NCBI GenBank assembly: GCA_026413225.1
Contig: CM048553.1
Span: forward strand, 23,374,501 to 23,438,500
Length of the DNA stretch: 64,000 nucleotides
Direction of reading: 5' to 3'
Source of the DNA: Otis tarda
Taxonomy: Eukaryota; Chordata; Aves; Otidiformes; Otididae
The position numbers and the translations under genes are program-made. Within the stretch, counting starts at the first letter, position 1. The number at the start of each line of letters is the position of its first letter. Of the stretch, positions 22,839-34,800 are shown piece by piece. Below the pieces are notes generated by a model. It worked only from the letters and a program-made list of their open reading frames with translations, made no database searches and was not told where the DNA came from.

Positions 22839-24728
22839 GGAAATGCTTTCCTTATGTTTCTTCTGCTGAAATTGTCTCAGGGAACCTATGTAATCACGAA
22901 GAAATAGGATTAGGATAGCATGTATTGTATTTTTTTGGTTACTCTGCGATAATTTCTTTTCAGACTAAAAGCAGCTGTATTGTATACTTCAGCCAGTAGG
23001 AAAGCAGTAGATGTATACTGAATTTTTTTCTTAAAAGAAAAAGCAACAAAAAAGTAACAATAGCAGAGCAGCAACAATAACAACAACAAAATAGCCAGTA
23101 GCTTTTTGATTGACTCGGGTAATTTTTCTGATTTTTCTTTCTGAGTAGTAGCCAGCTTGTCTCACTCACTCACTTGGAGGTGGAGTGAAAGACACAAGTG
23201 AGAATTGGGAAGATTTTTTTTAATACTTCGAGTCTTTAGCAGAGCCGATCTCTTTCAGAATTTCCATATCTGTAAGTCAGGGCAGGACACGAGTGTAGAA
23301 TTACAGGAGGTAGTTGCAAAGCTTTATTAATAAATTGTCATATAACAGATCTGAACCAGCAGAAATTACTTTCATTAATTTTGCATAAATTACTTGTTTG
23401 CATTTTTATCTCTTGCCCATTTAATGATAGAATATTCTCAAACTTACTTTGTTAGAGTTCTTAAAGTGCTTTCAGTTGTTGCATACTATTGTCTGTCTTT
23501 TCTAGGACATTTTCTGTGAGGGGTAGGTAAAGCTTGGTGTGCAGGAGTGGATGAGGAAAATGACATAAAACCCTTTCCTTTAAAGAGCATATGAATTGGA
23601 AGCTTAATGATGAAAATAGCTGCTTAGGGCTTTGCTGTCACCTTAAAGGTGACATTCCTCATTCCACTGTTCATATAACTGCCTGTATAGTGAGGTAAGA
23701 ACTTTTTGGTGTTCAAAATACAGTTTGAACTCTCGGTTACACAGGTTTCTTCTAATGCACTTCATTTTTTGGATTGTCTTGCTTTCTGTGAATTTGAGAA
23801 GCTAGTGTAGGTAATTTGTATGTTCTATTCAAAACCAGTTTTTAATATACTTATTGTTGCTTTCTTTTTGTGATGGTTAGAGAAACTTGGCACTATATTC
23901 CCATACTGTCTGCAGTGTACATCTATACACAGCATGGGATTCAAAATTTTAATGAAGCACCCAAATCTTTACTGTTAGAAAAAAAGTGAAAGCCCTAACA
24001 TTTGTTTAGAACAGACACTACTTCAGTTTAAAGTCCAGAGGTAAAAAATAAAATATCCCCAAGACTTTTACATTCTAGAAGTGTTTTTACTTAAGTGATT
24101 GTCCTGTGGCCCAGTGCCCATTACTGTTTCTTTTCTCATAGCTGTGGCAAGCACCTTTCTGGGGATGCGAAATCTTTTTGCATAATCTTTAAAATGTTAA
24201 AATAGAAGACGTGCATGCACACACGCATGCCATTACCAAAAGCCTGTGCAGACACTGCTAGTTTGGTATTTCAGCGTAAGGCTGAGTTGTAACTGATCTT
24301 TTCATGCCCGCTTTGTTTCATTACAGTACGAGGGACCAAAATTATTTTCAGTAAAGAATTTTAAAATGGAAACAGTAGCTACACAGTGCAAAGTTGTGAT
24401 GGTAGTAACAACATCAAAATAAATATAGGTGTTGAAATCTGCTTTTAGAAATAAAGCATTAGAAGAAATAGTGTTTTACAGCGGTTATGCTTACACCAAG
24501 TCCCCTTTGGTATCTTTGCAGTGGATACCCAACCACTGCATATGACTTTGCTCCAGGGTGTGTGTTTATCTGGGACAGAAATGTTGTTTTGCCAGGTAAA
24601 TCTGTAGCATGGCAGAGGATGGAGTTCCTAAGGGCTGGGAATGCTTCTCTGTGTGTGCGGATGCGTATGGGTATACATACAGATACTCATGGGTATACAG
24701 TGATAGTGGGGATTAGTGACTCCAAAAC

Positions 24729-24744
24729 CACACACACACACACA
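24729..24744. repeat. CA dinucleotide repeat
   Basis: Eight CA units in a row. Confidence 0.95.
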
Positions 24745-25112
24745 TAAGGAAGTTCTGCAGTAATTTGAGTTTCATGCACTCAGGTAAGCCCTGTGCTCAG
24801 CAGCCCCATCCTCAAACAGGACTCTTGCCCAGCATCTGACTGCAGACCATTTGATGCAGAGTGACAGGCAGGTGACTGGAAAAGCTGGCCTTCCCTTTGG
24901 AGTTGGGGGAAGGGAGCACTAAGCATGTTAACATCTCTTCTGTCCTTCACGGGTTGCCCTTGTGCATCAGGGTGATTGAATCCACGTTCCACCTCGAGCC
25001 TGCAACAGAAGAGCACACTTAGATAATCCCTTCACATGATCATTGTTCCCTGTGGTGTCCTGGCCTATATAACTGCAAGGCATATGACTCCTTCAACGCA
25101 TGCACGGGGTGA

Positions 25113-25523
25113 GTGTGTGCCTTCATCCTGCACTCTGAGAGAGCCTCAGCTCTGCAGGACTCAGCTATTGTAAGTGGTGATGGCATCTATGAAGCTCCTG
25201 TGGCAGTCTCTGAGGGCAGGAATGATGAAAAAATAGTAGCTGCTCTAACTGATGTAGTTACATGGGGTGAAAATATGAATCCCCCTGTGTTCCCCACTTG
25301 GAGAATCATTGTGAACGATATGGTCCATCTGACCTCTGGGCTGCTGACTGATAAACACCAAGGGCTGATAAAGGCTGCCCATGGTGGGCTTTTCGTCGCA
25401 TTGACAGTTGATACTACAGTAGCATCAAGTCATAGTCACATATCTTCGTCTTACACTGAATCTACCCAAAGGTGGAAATCACTTCCTTGCCCTAGTTTCA
25501 GTCTGCAGATGCTCCATAGCTGA
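25113..25523 (+). other. Unidentified 136-codon open frame
   Basis: An ATG-to-stop frame in the middle of otherwise stop-rich, AT-rich intergenic DNA. The translation is of ordinary composition (SGDGIYEAPVAVSEGRNDE, FPTWRIIVNDMVHLTSG, LIKAAHGGLFVALTVD) and not simple-repeat-like. I do not recognise a domain. No splice pattern, Kozak strength or polyA signal is convincing. It could be a relic of a transposable element or retroviral gene, a retrocopy, or chance. Confidence 0.15.
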
Positions 25524-28500
25524 GATTTTTAAGATAGACAATTAGATTATATAAAGAATTATGGGAAATTTCTGAAATAGCAAAGTGTAAAATGTGAACA
25601 AGCTTCGTATCGTTCTTGGGTGACTAAGTAATTTGGATGTTATGGAGTCCCCTTTATTCCTCTCACTTTTTCTATTGTGTTTCACGTCATGAAAATATTT
25701 TTCTGAAAAACAAGCTCTTTTCATTCAAGTGCCTGTTACCACTCAAATTTAATTGTGACCTCTGTATGCCTCTCATCTCCACCCTTAAAGACAAATGAGG
25801 GGAAATTTCAGCAACCAATCGATCCAGAGCAATTGTACAGCTTATTTACACAGAATATATGTAGGTGGACTACTAATTGACTGTCAAAATATATTTCTTA
25901 GCATAACTAGTCCTCTGGACCATGTAAGAAGATTATTTCTGCTATCAAATGCAAGCATAAGTAAAGGTAAATGGCACTGATAATATCAAGCAGTAATGAT
26001 ATCACCACCGATACCTGCAGCACAGTGAAGGTAAGCGTGAACTGAGTTCATGAACCAGATTAACATTTCTGAAGGTGATATGAGATAAATATCAGTTTTT
26101 TAACCATGCATTCCTTAAACATTACTATTTGGCTTCTAATATTCAACGGTGTATTCGCTTTAGAGAATGCAGCTATCCAAAATAAATGCTGAGCATTCCA
26201 GATAAAGATAAAAAGATCTGGGATGCAAAGCAGGTGTTCAAGTGGAGTCCAAGGAGTCCAATTTAATTTGCAGACTGAATCATTTTTTTTTGTTTTGTTG
26301 AGGGAGAATCTCACTTCAAGATTCAGTGTCTCCAGTATTATTTGAGTATGGGGCTGGGGCTTTAAACCCCAGGCTTTCCCTGTGACCTTCAGAACAGTTT
26401 TGCAACATGGTACTCCAGTGGAACAGAGGTTGAGAGCCACAAAGTGGAAGTCAGTTTCCAAATTATGGTGGTCACTTCTGCGGTTCAAACCACCAGGCAG
26501 AGTAGGAATTTGGATGTGGGTCTACGTGTCCAGGTGCAGGACCACCACCGCCATCACATGGGGTTCAACTTTCAGGTACAGCATCTGCAAGCAGGGTAAT
26601 GGCCCCTGGAAAAAGAAAGAGTCTTCCGGCCACAGAAAGATGCGTGAATCTCATTCTATATCTTGCATTCAGCATGGTTTAGCCGAGTAGCTACTTAACT
26701 TGTTTCTGAGGATAATTTTCCTTGACATATTTTAGGGGTTACTACAAAAGATCTAGAAGCTCCTAGATGAATGCAAGTTTTGTATGTTGTAAAACACAAG
26801 AGATCTCCGAACATTTTTTATTTTACTGGTCCCCTGCGTTCTAAATCACTTGTTACTGAGCCAAATAAATCTTTTTTTTTATTTGGTAAATAAAAACCTT
26901 AGCTTTCTTTATGTCACCAGATTTTCTGAGAAACTGCCAATACTAAATCAAACTTGTAGTTACGCAGCCCAAGCTCCCAATTCCAAGAGTGGTGAGCAGT
27001 GGTCACAAGAAGTGCAAAAAGGATCCTGTGCAACGACTAGATGCAGGGTAAAACCCTCAACCAAAAAATTCCATTTGTAAACTTCAAATAAAAAAAAACA
27101 GACAAAGCTGACGCAGTATTGTCCAAAATTGGCTGTTCAGTGCTGCAGATCCGGATGTTCTTTCAGTCCACAAGAACGTCTTGTCCCTCTTGACACCAAA
27201 AATTTTGAGAGATTTAATCAACAGCCTAAGTAAAGAGTTCAGTGGTCTAATTACTTGTTGAATAAAAGCATATTTCTTCTTATCAGTTTTGAATTTACTA
27301 GGTTTTAATTCAATTGAATATCCTTTTATTCACATACCATGCTTCCGGGAGAACAGAAAGCACCAGCTTACTTTCCCCATACCACCTATGTGTCATTTTA
27401 TTCTGTTCCTGTCTATTCATCACCATCCTGAATGATCCTGATCTTTCTGCTTTCCGTCACTGTCTTTCTCTGAACATGGAAACGTCCTCACTAGGAATGG
27501 CCGGCGCAGCGCTTTGGATCCGGCTGTACCTCCAATTTAACACCCAAAGGGATTCTGTGTGATGTGCTCTATATTTAGATTACAATTGCACATGCTTCCT
27601 GTTTGGAGGTAATACTCATGCTCTGAACTAAATAACCAGCAGAGTCAAATGTTTTATGTACATCAGTCAAAAAGGTCACTGCTGGACCGTCATGCAGTTA
27701 AAATGCACTGTTGGCTGCAATTGGACATGTAACTGGCACTGATACAAGAAAATTTCATTAACATGTATTCAGAACATAAACGTGGTTCTCGCATGGAAAC
27801 ATTTAGGGCAGTACACTTTTGGTAATAGGTGGCCAGCTGAACAGAGACAACTACAACATATTCAGAGATCTGCCTTTTATCAGGAAAAAGCCTTACTATG
27901 TTTTTTATAAACGTAATAAATCGTGATTGACTATTGACCACTGAGAAGGTGTTTGCTAAAAACTGCCCTAGATTTCAGCTACAATCTATTATATTTGAGA
28001 AAACAAAAGTTGCTGTGGGCAGGGAGGAGTTATACTTTCCACAGCATTAAGTTATTGTAATGTCTGCAACTGGAGTCAGCGTTATTTTTCCATCATGTCT
28101 ATGCATACACAAGGCTCCATTGTGTACTCCTCAAAGCAGAAAATTTAGATTTTATCAAAATTATAAAAATACAAAGCAATTTTTGTCTTTTTTTTAGCAT
28201 TTCAAAACGTGTTCCTTTTTCAGCTTTTTAAAGTAGGCTAATTCCTTTAAAACTGCCTAAACAAAACTGTAAATCATGATTGCAGTCAATACTACTTACC
28301 ATAGTGATTACAGCAAAGCTTAAGTTGTACAAGTGGGAGGTAATTTACAACAATACCCCAGATAAATTAGAAGTACAATGTCAACAGGGCTGTTTATGCC
28401 ATGTATCTTTTTTATTTTATGTGGAAAGGAGAGAAGTAACACTTAGATGTTAAATTTAAGTGTTAAATTATGATTCAAATTAATGTTTGGAATACCTATG

Positions 28501-28809
28501 GTAAATGAAAAGCTGAATATCTACTTATAAATAACATTTTCTTCACTTTCCCCTGATCATTTGAAATATTGGCGTATGTTTTTCAGGCTTCATTTTTCTG
28601 CAATAGTGTGGTTCAGATAGTCATGTAGAATATGCTTGTTATGTTTGGCAAATGGTGAAGAGACATTGCAACATTGGGTAGAACTGTTATTGCTCCTTTA
28701 AAAAAAGAATTGGCCTGAATTTTCAGTGTAATAAAATTACATAGAATGTTAACTGGCAAAAGAATCAACATTGGAAAGTTGGCCTTGGTTTGCAAACACC
28801 AATTTCTTT

Positions 28810-29301
28810 GGGCACCTCAATATAAGAAGGACATCAAACTGTTAGAGTGTGTCCAGAGGAGGGTGACCAAGACGACGAAAGGTCTGGAGGGCAGGACTCA
28901 CAAGGAGCGGCTGAAGTCACTTGGTTTGTTCAGCTCAGAGAAGAGAAGGCTGAGGGGTGCCCTCATTGCAGCCTACAACTTCCTCCAGGGGGGCAGTGGA
29001 GACAGAGGTGCTGATCTCTGGGGACCAGCCACAGGACACAAGGAAATGGGATGAAGCTGCATCAGGGGAAATTCAGATTGGACATTAAGAAAAAGGTTCT
29101 TCACTGAGAGGGTGGTCAGTCACCGGAACAGGCTCCCCAGGGAAGTGGTCACAGCACCAAAGCTGTCAGAGTTCAAGGAGCATCTGAACGATGCTCTTAG
29201 GCACATGAGTTAGTTTTAGGTAGTCCTGCGAGGAGCAGGGAGCTGGATGTGATGATCCTTATGGGTCCCTTCCAATGCGAGATAGTCTATGATTCTATGA
29301 T
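28810..29301 (+). mobile_element. CR1 LINE, 3' fragment
   Basis: Plus-strand CR1 3' end. The translation has [17 protein letters not shown], then SEKRRLRGALIAAYNFLQGG, followed by the 3' UTR ending in TATGATTCTATGATTT. The frame is broken by indels. It is 5'-truncated and lies in the DBF4-ADAM22 intergenic region. Confidence 0.9.
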
Positions 29302-31800
29302 TTGCTGGAAGAAGAAAAAAACCTGCCCCCAATGTGCTCGTTGCTCAGAGGTGGACTGTCTGACACAGTCCTGAGCAATGTGAAGGAGCGTCCAGTGACG
29401 TAAGACTAGGAGGAGCACATCAATGTTCTCTGCCTGATTACTCAAACGAACCTGGAAAAGCCATCAGTAAATTAAAGTATTATTTCTCTGAAAGATTAAG
29501 GTTGTCAAATCATCCATTTCTAACCAATGTGTACAATAAAAGGAGACTTCAGATGTGCAGATCAGGATTTCCTTCATTATGATTTAGATCCTTTAATGTG
29601 ATACAGAAAATTTCTGCAATTTATTTAAGCCTTCTCTTTCGAATCAATCTTCAGTATTTATCATAGAAGTGTTTTCCTAGACAAATGGTAGAAGGATGTA
29701 AACAAGAAGAGGTTTGCAGGAGAGTGACAGAAGAACTTCTTCAGCTCTCTTGGCTAATCAGTTCTAGCCCATATACTTTAAAAATGCCTTTACCTTCGTA
29801 TTAGTTGGCTGTATTTCTAAAAACAGTTTGAAAAATGTTTCTTAAAATTAGTGAGGAGTTTGACCCAAATAGAGTTGGCATGTTAAAAAAGTGCTGTATT
29901 TACGAAGCTACTCTCATCATATCTCGCCACAACCCCTGAGCCGTCCGACTCAATAAAACTCTGCATTTGTAGTCGATAGCCTGAAGAAGCTGTGCCTTGG
30001 CTGGTGCTGGGTTGGTGAACCTTCCACGTGTGACATCTACATCAAATCCCTCAGCGTTTCTGGACAACAGTGATGGCAAGAGAAAAATTAAATATATGAT
30101 GTACTGATCCAGGAAACGAGTCTATAACTGTGCTGTGTATCCACTGCATAATGGGTGTAATATATACCCCATGTCATGAATTCTCACTGAAATACTGACA
30201 CAAGAAGCCGTGAAATAGGATGCCAGTGGGGACAGTTTGGTCTAACTGAAATAACTGTAGAGGTTGGCTGCAGCCTGAAATTGTAAGGATTTATGATTTT
30301 CGAAAAAAAGATTGAAACATCATATTATAGTACTGATTTTTCTCTCTATAAATAGCACTTTCTGATTTTCTTTGCCCAACCCAGTCATGGTCCTTTTAAT
30401 ACCCCGCAGCAGTTTCCTAAGCTAATTGTGCGCTGTTTCAGCAGCAGCTCAAGGATTTAAAGGATATTTTGGGGTAATATTCTGTCTTTCCTGTAGTGTA
30501 TGACTGCAGTGTAAGCAGGACAGAGCAAAACTTACTAGCCACTTTCTCCTCAAAGTTGATCTATATTTCTAGATGCACCATCGTGCCCTTAAAATGCCCG
30601 TGCTGCTCCCATCTTCAGTTTGTTGAACCATAATTTTGTCAGCATTTTTATATCCCGGGAACTAACTGTGGGAAACTGAATTTCCTCCAGCTACCCTCCA
30701 GTTGCTTCCCGTAACAAGACAGTCGCTGTTAAGTAAGGTGAGAGCTACAGAAAAACCAGGCCGGTGGCCCTGGCCTTCCCTGGGGGAGTCTGGCAGCAGC
30801 AGAGCTCCAGTGCCTTGAGTGGGGTCTCTCCCATGGGGAGCCCAGGGAAGGCAGCCCAGAGGGCTGAAACGCTCCAAGGGCAGAAAAGGAGGTGCCAGGT
30901 GTCCCGACTGTTGTCAGTGCAAGCAATGCAATTAATATTGAGCTGCATAATGGCTTTAAGATGTTGAAAATGAAGATTTTTATTGCTGTTGTTGTTTTCA
31001 TCTTCCAGCCTATAACGAGCAGCAGCTTTCAGTGCCCTCTGCGGTGATGCCTGCTCTTTGTTACACGCTTGTAACCGATGCAGAACCTTGCCGTGGGTAG
31101 TTTGACCTCCTATTCTCTTGCGTGGGTGAATTGCGAGCTGCACCTGCCTCTGCGCTGCTCCCGCATCCTTCCTCCTCGCTCGGCTCCGCTCCCCTCATCT
31201 GCGTGCCACGGCGTCCTCCCCACCGCCACTTCGGGCACCCATGGGAGAAGGGCTGCCTTAGACAACTGCCACTTCTGTCCCGTTTTCAGACGGAAAGGTA
31301 GTTAAGAGGGGCGAGACGGACAGTGCTGACAGGCGGTGCCGCGGGAGTGGAAATTTAAGAAAGGAGGGAAGGAAATGGAGGTTTGCTCTGGAAAGGGACA
31401 CGCGAGGAAGAGAGAGGGGCTGGCGGGGGCAGTGCCGGCCCGGGCGAGTTTTGCAGTGGGGGTTCCCTCAGCCCCGGGGCAGCTGCGCAGGTTCCCCTAC
31501 CTCTGGGGTTTCCCCTCCGGGCTCGCACCGGTCCCTCACGCCTCGGCGAACGACTACATTTCCCAGCACTTCCCTCTTCCGAGCGGGCTCTACGGGGAGG
31601 GAGCCTCGCCGGCTCTCGCCATCTCCTTCCCTCGCGGGGAGGGGGGGGGTTCGGCGCGGCGGCAGCGGGGCGGAGCTCAGCAGCCCCGGCCCCGCGGCCC
31701 CGCAGCCCCCCCCGCCCCGCTCCCCGCACCCCCCCGTGCAGGCGCAGGGCGGCGGAAGCCGGGGCGGCAGTCGGCGGCGAGCGGGGCGGCGGGCAGCGCC

Positions 31801-31858
31801 ATGCAGGCTGCCGCCTGCCTCCTCTCCCTGGTGCTCTGCGCCCTGCCCGCTGCCCCAG
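31801..31858 (+). CDS. ADAM22: ADAM22 exon 1 (start codon, signal peptide)
   Basis: ATG in the context GCGCCATGC (G at -3); 19 codons plus one base, ending CCCAG^GTGAGC. It encodes a hydrophobic signal peptide beginning MQAA as in mammalian ADAM22. The same frame is open upstream as far as 31336, but the homologous start and signal peptide favour 31801. Confidence 0.87.
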
Positions 31859-34800
31859 GTGAGCCGTGGGCGCCGTGGGAAGGCGGGGGGGGGGGAAGGA
31901 AAGCCGCGGTGAGGATGCCGCGGTGAGGGCCGCTGCGGGAGCCCCGCGCAAACGGAGCCGCTGCTCCAGCAGCCAGGTTGACGGGTGCCTCTCTCCCCTG
32001 CCCAGGAGGCGCCGGGCCGGCGGCGACGGCAGCGACAGCGGGGCGGCGGGGCGAGAGCCGCTTCGCCGAGCGGGAGAGCATCAGGCCCCTGCGGCTGGTT
32101 GCGGGCGGCGGCGGGGAGCGGCGGCCGGCGCTGAGCACGCGGGTGCGGAGCGGCGCGGCGCAGGCACAGGTAGGCGCCGGGCGGGAGGGCCCACGGCAGC
32201 GGCGGTGTCGCGTCTCGCCCGCAACCCTCCCCCCCGCCGCGTGTGCTTAATGGGGTTGCGGGGTGAAAGGCGCGGCTGGCTTTCCCCGAAGGAGCGCTGG
32301 GAACGCCGGTCCTAGCGCAGCAGCCGCCCGGATGAGTTAAAATGGTCCCGGTGCCGGTGAATTCCCTCCCCCGGCCCCTGCGCGGGGGCTCCGGGCAGGC
32401 GCAGCCGCTGCCCGCGGCGGCCGGTGGGCTGGGGGAGCGGCGGGAGGAAAGTTGCAGTGCCTTTGCGGCAGCTGGGGTGGAAACGGTGCAGCTGAATTTG
32501 GGTTTCTGGCTGAGGAGAGGGCAGGGTGGGTTTGTGTTCTGCGGGCTCAGATGTATTTTTAAAAATAGAAACTGGAATTGCTTGAAATACAGCATGTGAA
32601 CTTAATGTTGCGATTCAGCTTTCACGTTACTACCCAAACGGGGGGATGTCTTCAAATTTCTGTTCTATGAAGACCAATCCCTGCAGCTTTTAACAAATAA
32701 CTACGCCAATTTGTATTAAAATACAATGATTTTAAGCTTGATCATGAAGCACCATATTTGAGGTGGTGCATGGCTGTTACATCTAAAGGGGAAAAAACAA
32801 TCGTTGAGTCTGTGCTGTCATAGTTGAAGTACATTAAAAATTTGTGCATTTGAGGTAACTGCTGACATCCAAGATGAGTCGCAGGCCTCCGTTTCCTCCT
32901 TTTCCAATTGACTACTGTCCATTTAAGAAACAAAATAGCTGAAAAAAACTGTCAGATTTATTTTTTGTAATCTGTATAGTATAAACACTGACAGCTTGCA
33001 TTCTTTTTGTGTAGTTAAATAATAAACAGTCTCTATTTGTTTGCCTCTGAATGTAACTTAATCTATGTAAAGATTTTTCAGATGTAAAGGCCATATTTAC
33101 AGTACAATAAAATAGGATTCTAGAAGTTCCAAAATGGGTCCTTTGCTTAATGAAAAAACAAATCCTCTCAGCATTTCAGGATTCTTTGAAGACCCTTGGA
33201 TACTCACAAGTTCAAACACTTTGTGATATGTCTGCATAAAAAGCAGTAATGGTTGCATTTGGCTCTAGTATTAGGATTCAGATACTGGTCTTACAGAACA
33301 AACCATTAATTAATGTTGTTTGTTTTTTTTCCTGAATGTCTCAACTTTTATTCACCAAATCTTACTCTCCTAAAAAATTTTCAAGTCATCCTCATTTAGT
33401 TAATTATTAACATTATTCCAACCAGAAAAGAAGTAGCATTAGTGGGTTAAAAAGGGTTAAATGCATTCCTTTCACAGCAGTCTCCACAGCTAAACTGAGC
33501 TTACAGGTGTAAAGCTTTGTGTGCAACAACTTTTTCTCCAGATCAAGAAGTTTCCCTCCGCTGCTTAGAATACCCACAGCCTCTCCCATGGTGTCTGATG
33601 GTTGATACCCCACTAAAGGATGCGGTAGCTGGCAGTGATTTGGAGGAAGAAAATTAGAGGGCAAAAGCTGGCCAAGAGGAGTGGAGCTGTACCGATTTTT
33701 CTGTGCTTCTCGTACAGGGCACGGTTACATCCTAATTGCAGGACGCTGTATCCGTCGCCCAGGGACCTGAGTCAGCTCGGCAGTAATGGACCAGCAGCGT
33801 GGCTGCCTTTGCTTAACTGAAGTTTTGTAGAAGCTGCATTTAGGAAGGTGTTTTTGCAGTAATAGCGTTAACTGTTTCGGTTGCGTGATTTCATATCCTG
33901 ACTCTTAAAGTCTAGTGTCCCATAAAAAAACCCAACACACTTACCTCTGCCAGAATGCTTATCAAAGTTATGGGCTAGCTGAGTTAACTTTTGTGGTTGC
34001 TTTTGGGTGACTGGTAAAAGTAACATGAAGTGTAAAGATAACGAAGTGCTGGATTCTCCTCACGCAAGGAGAGACACCCGTGCATGATCTGAAGAGTTAA
34101 CAGTCCAAGATCAGTGGCATATAGGGTAGGGGAACAGAGGTGCACTCTCTGTCAAGAAAATTTTTGTATGTATTAGTTTGTTTTATGACTAAATATACTC
34201 TGACTGTCTTCATGCCGTGTTCTATCTGTTGCTAGTAGTCTTTGAAGAGCTGTGTATCAGAGTTAGAAAAACTGGTCTTGAATAGAGATTTCAAACCAAA
34301 GCTAATGGCCCTGTGGATTGGTTTAGGGAGGATGCTTCTTGGAGGAGGTTGAAGCATTAAGGAGGAATCCCTGATGGCTGAAGGACAAGCAGCTCTGTCT
34401 AGAAAAGTGAAGATACCTGAATGGGACGGTGCAGGCAGAGGACTAGACAACGAGGATGTTGCTGTTGGATTAATGTGGAACGATGTAATTGTGTTTTGAA
34501 TAGGATAAAGATAAAAGGAGAGAGAGAGATAAGCTGGAGAGAAGGAAGTCACATTAAATCGGATCGGATTCCTTTAATTCCTGGATGAAAGCTTTAGCTG
34601 CAGAAAGGGCAGAGGTTGTGCAAGACGGATGCAAGCCTGAGTTTGGAATTGCACAAAAGGAAATGAAGATGGTTGTTCAGGGGAAAGCAGAATAAAAATG
34701 TGGCCTTTGCAGATCAGGAGGTTCAGAACAAGCTTGTAATGGAGTTGAGCCAGAGGAGTGTAATATGAGTAGAGGAGGTGAAAGAAGGGAATTGAAGGCA

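Larger units (their letters stand above)
22546..31129. other. DBF4-ADAM22 intergenic region
   Basis: About 8.6 kb of mostly AT-rich DNA. It holds a 19-base A run (22820-22838), a short CA repeat (24729-24744), an unexplained open frame (25113-25523) and a CR1 3' end (28810-29301). The rest has no recognised gene or repeat. Composition begins to rise in GC from about 30650 towards the ADAM22 island. Confidence 0.6.
31130..32500. promoter_or_regulatory. ADAM22: CpG island, ADAM22 promoter
   Basis: A sharp GC/CpG-rich block covering ADAM22 exons 1 and 2. Several GC boxes occur (for example GGGGCGGAGC near 31668). No TATA box is evident at a fitting distance. Open frames of up to 375 codons on both strands reflect base composition. 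Confidence 0.82.

Noticed and set aside
31320-31336. REST/RE1-like site (GGACAGTGCTGAC) upstream of ADAM22
   Set aside because: Only part of one half-site resembles the motif; the second half is missing.
31468-32595. 375-codon minus-strand open frame over the ADAM22 island
   Set aside because: Low-complexity composition caused by GC-rich DNA; it runs antisense over ADAM22 exons 1 and 2.
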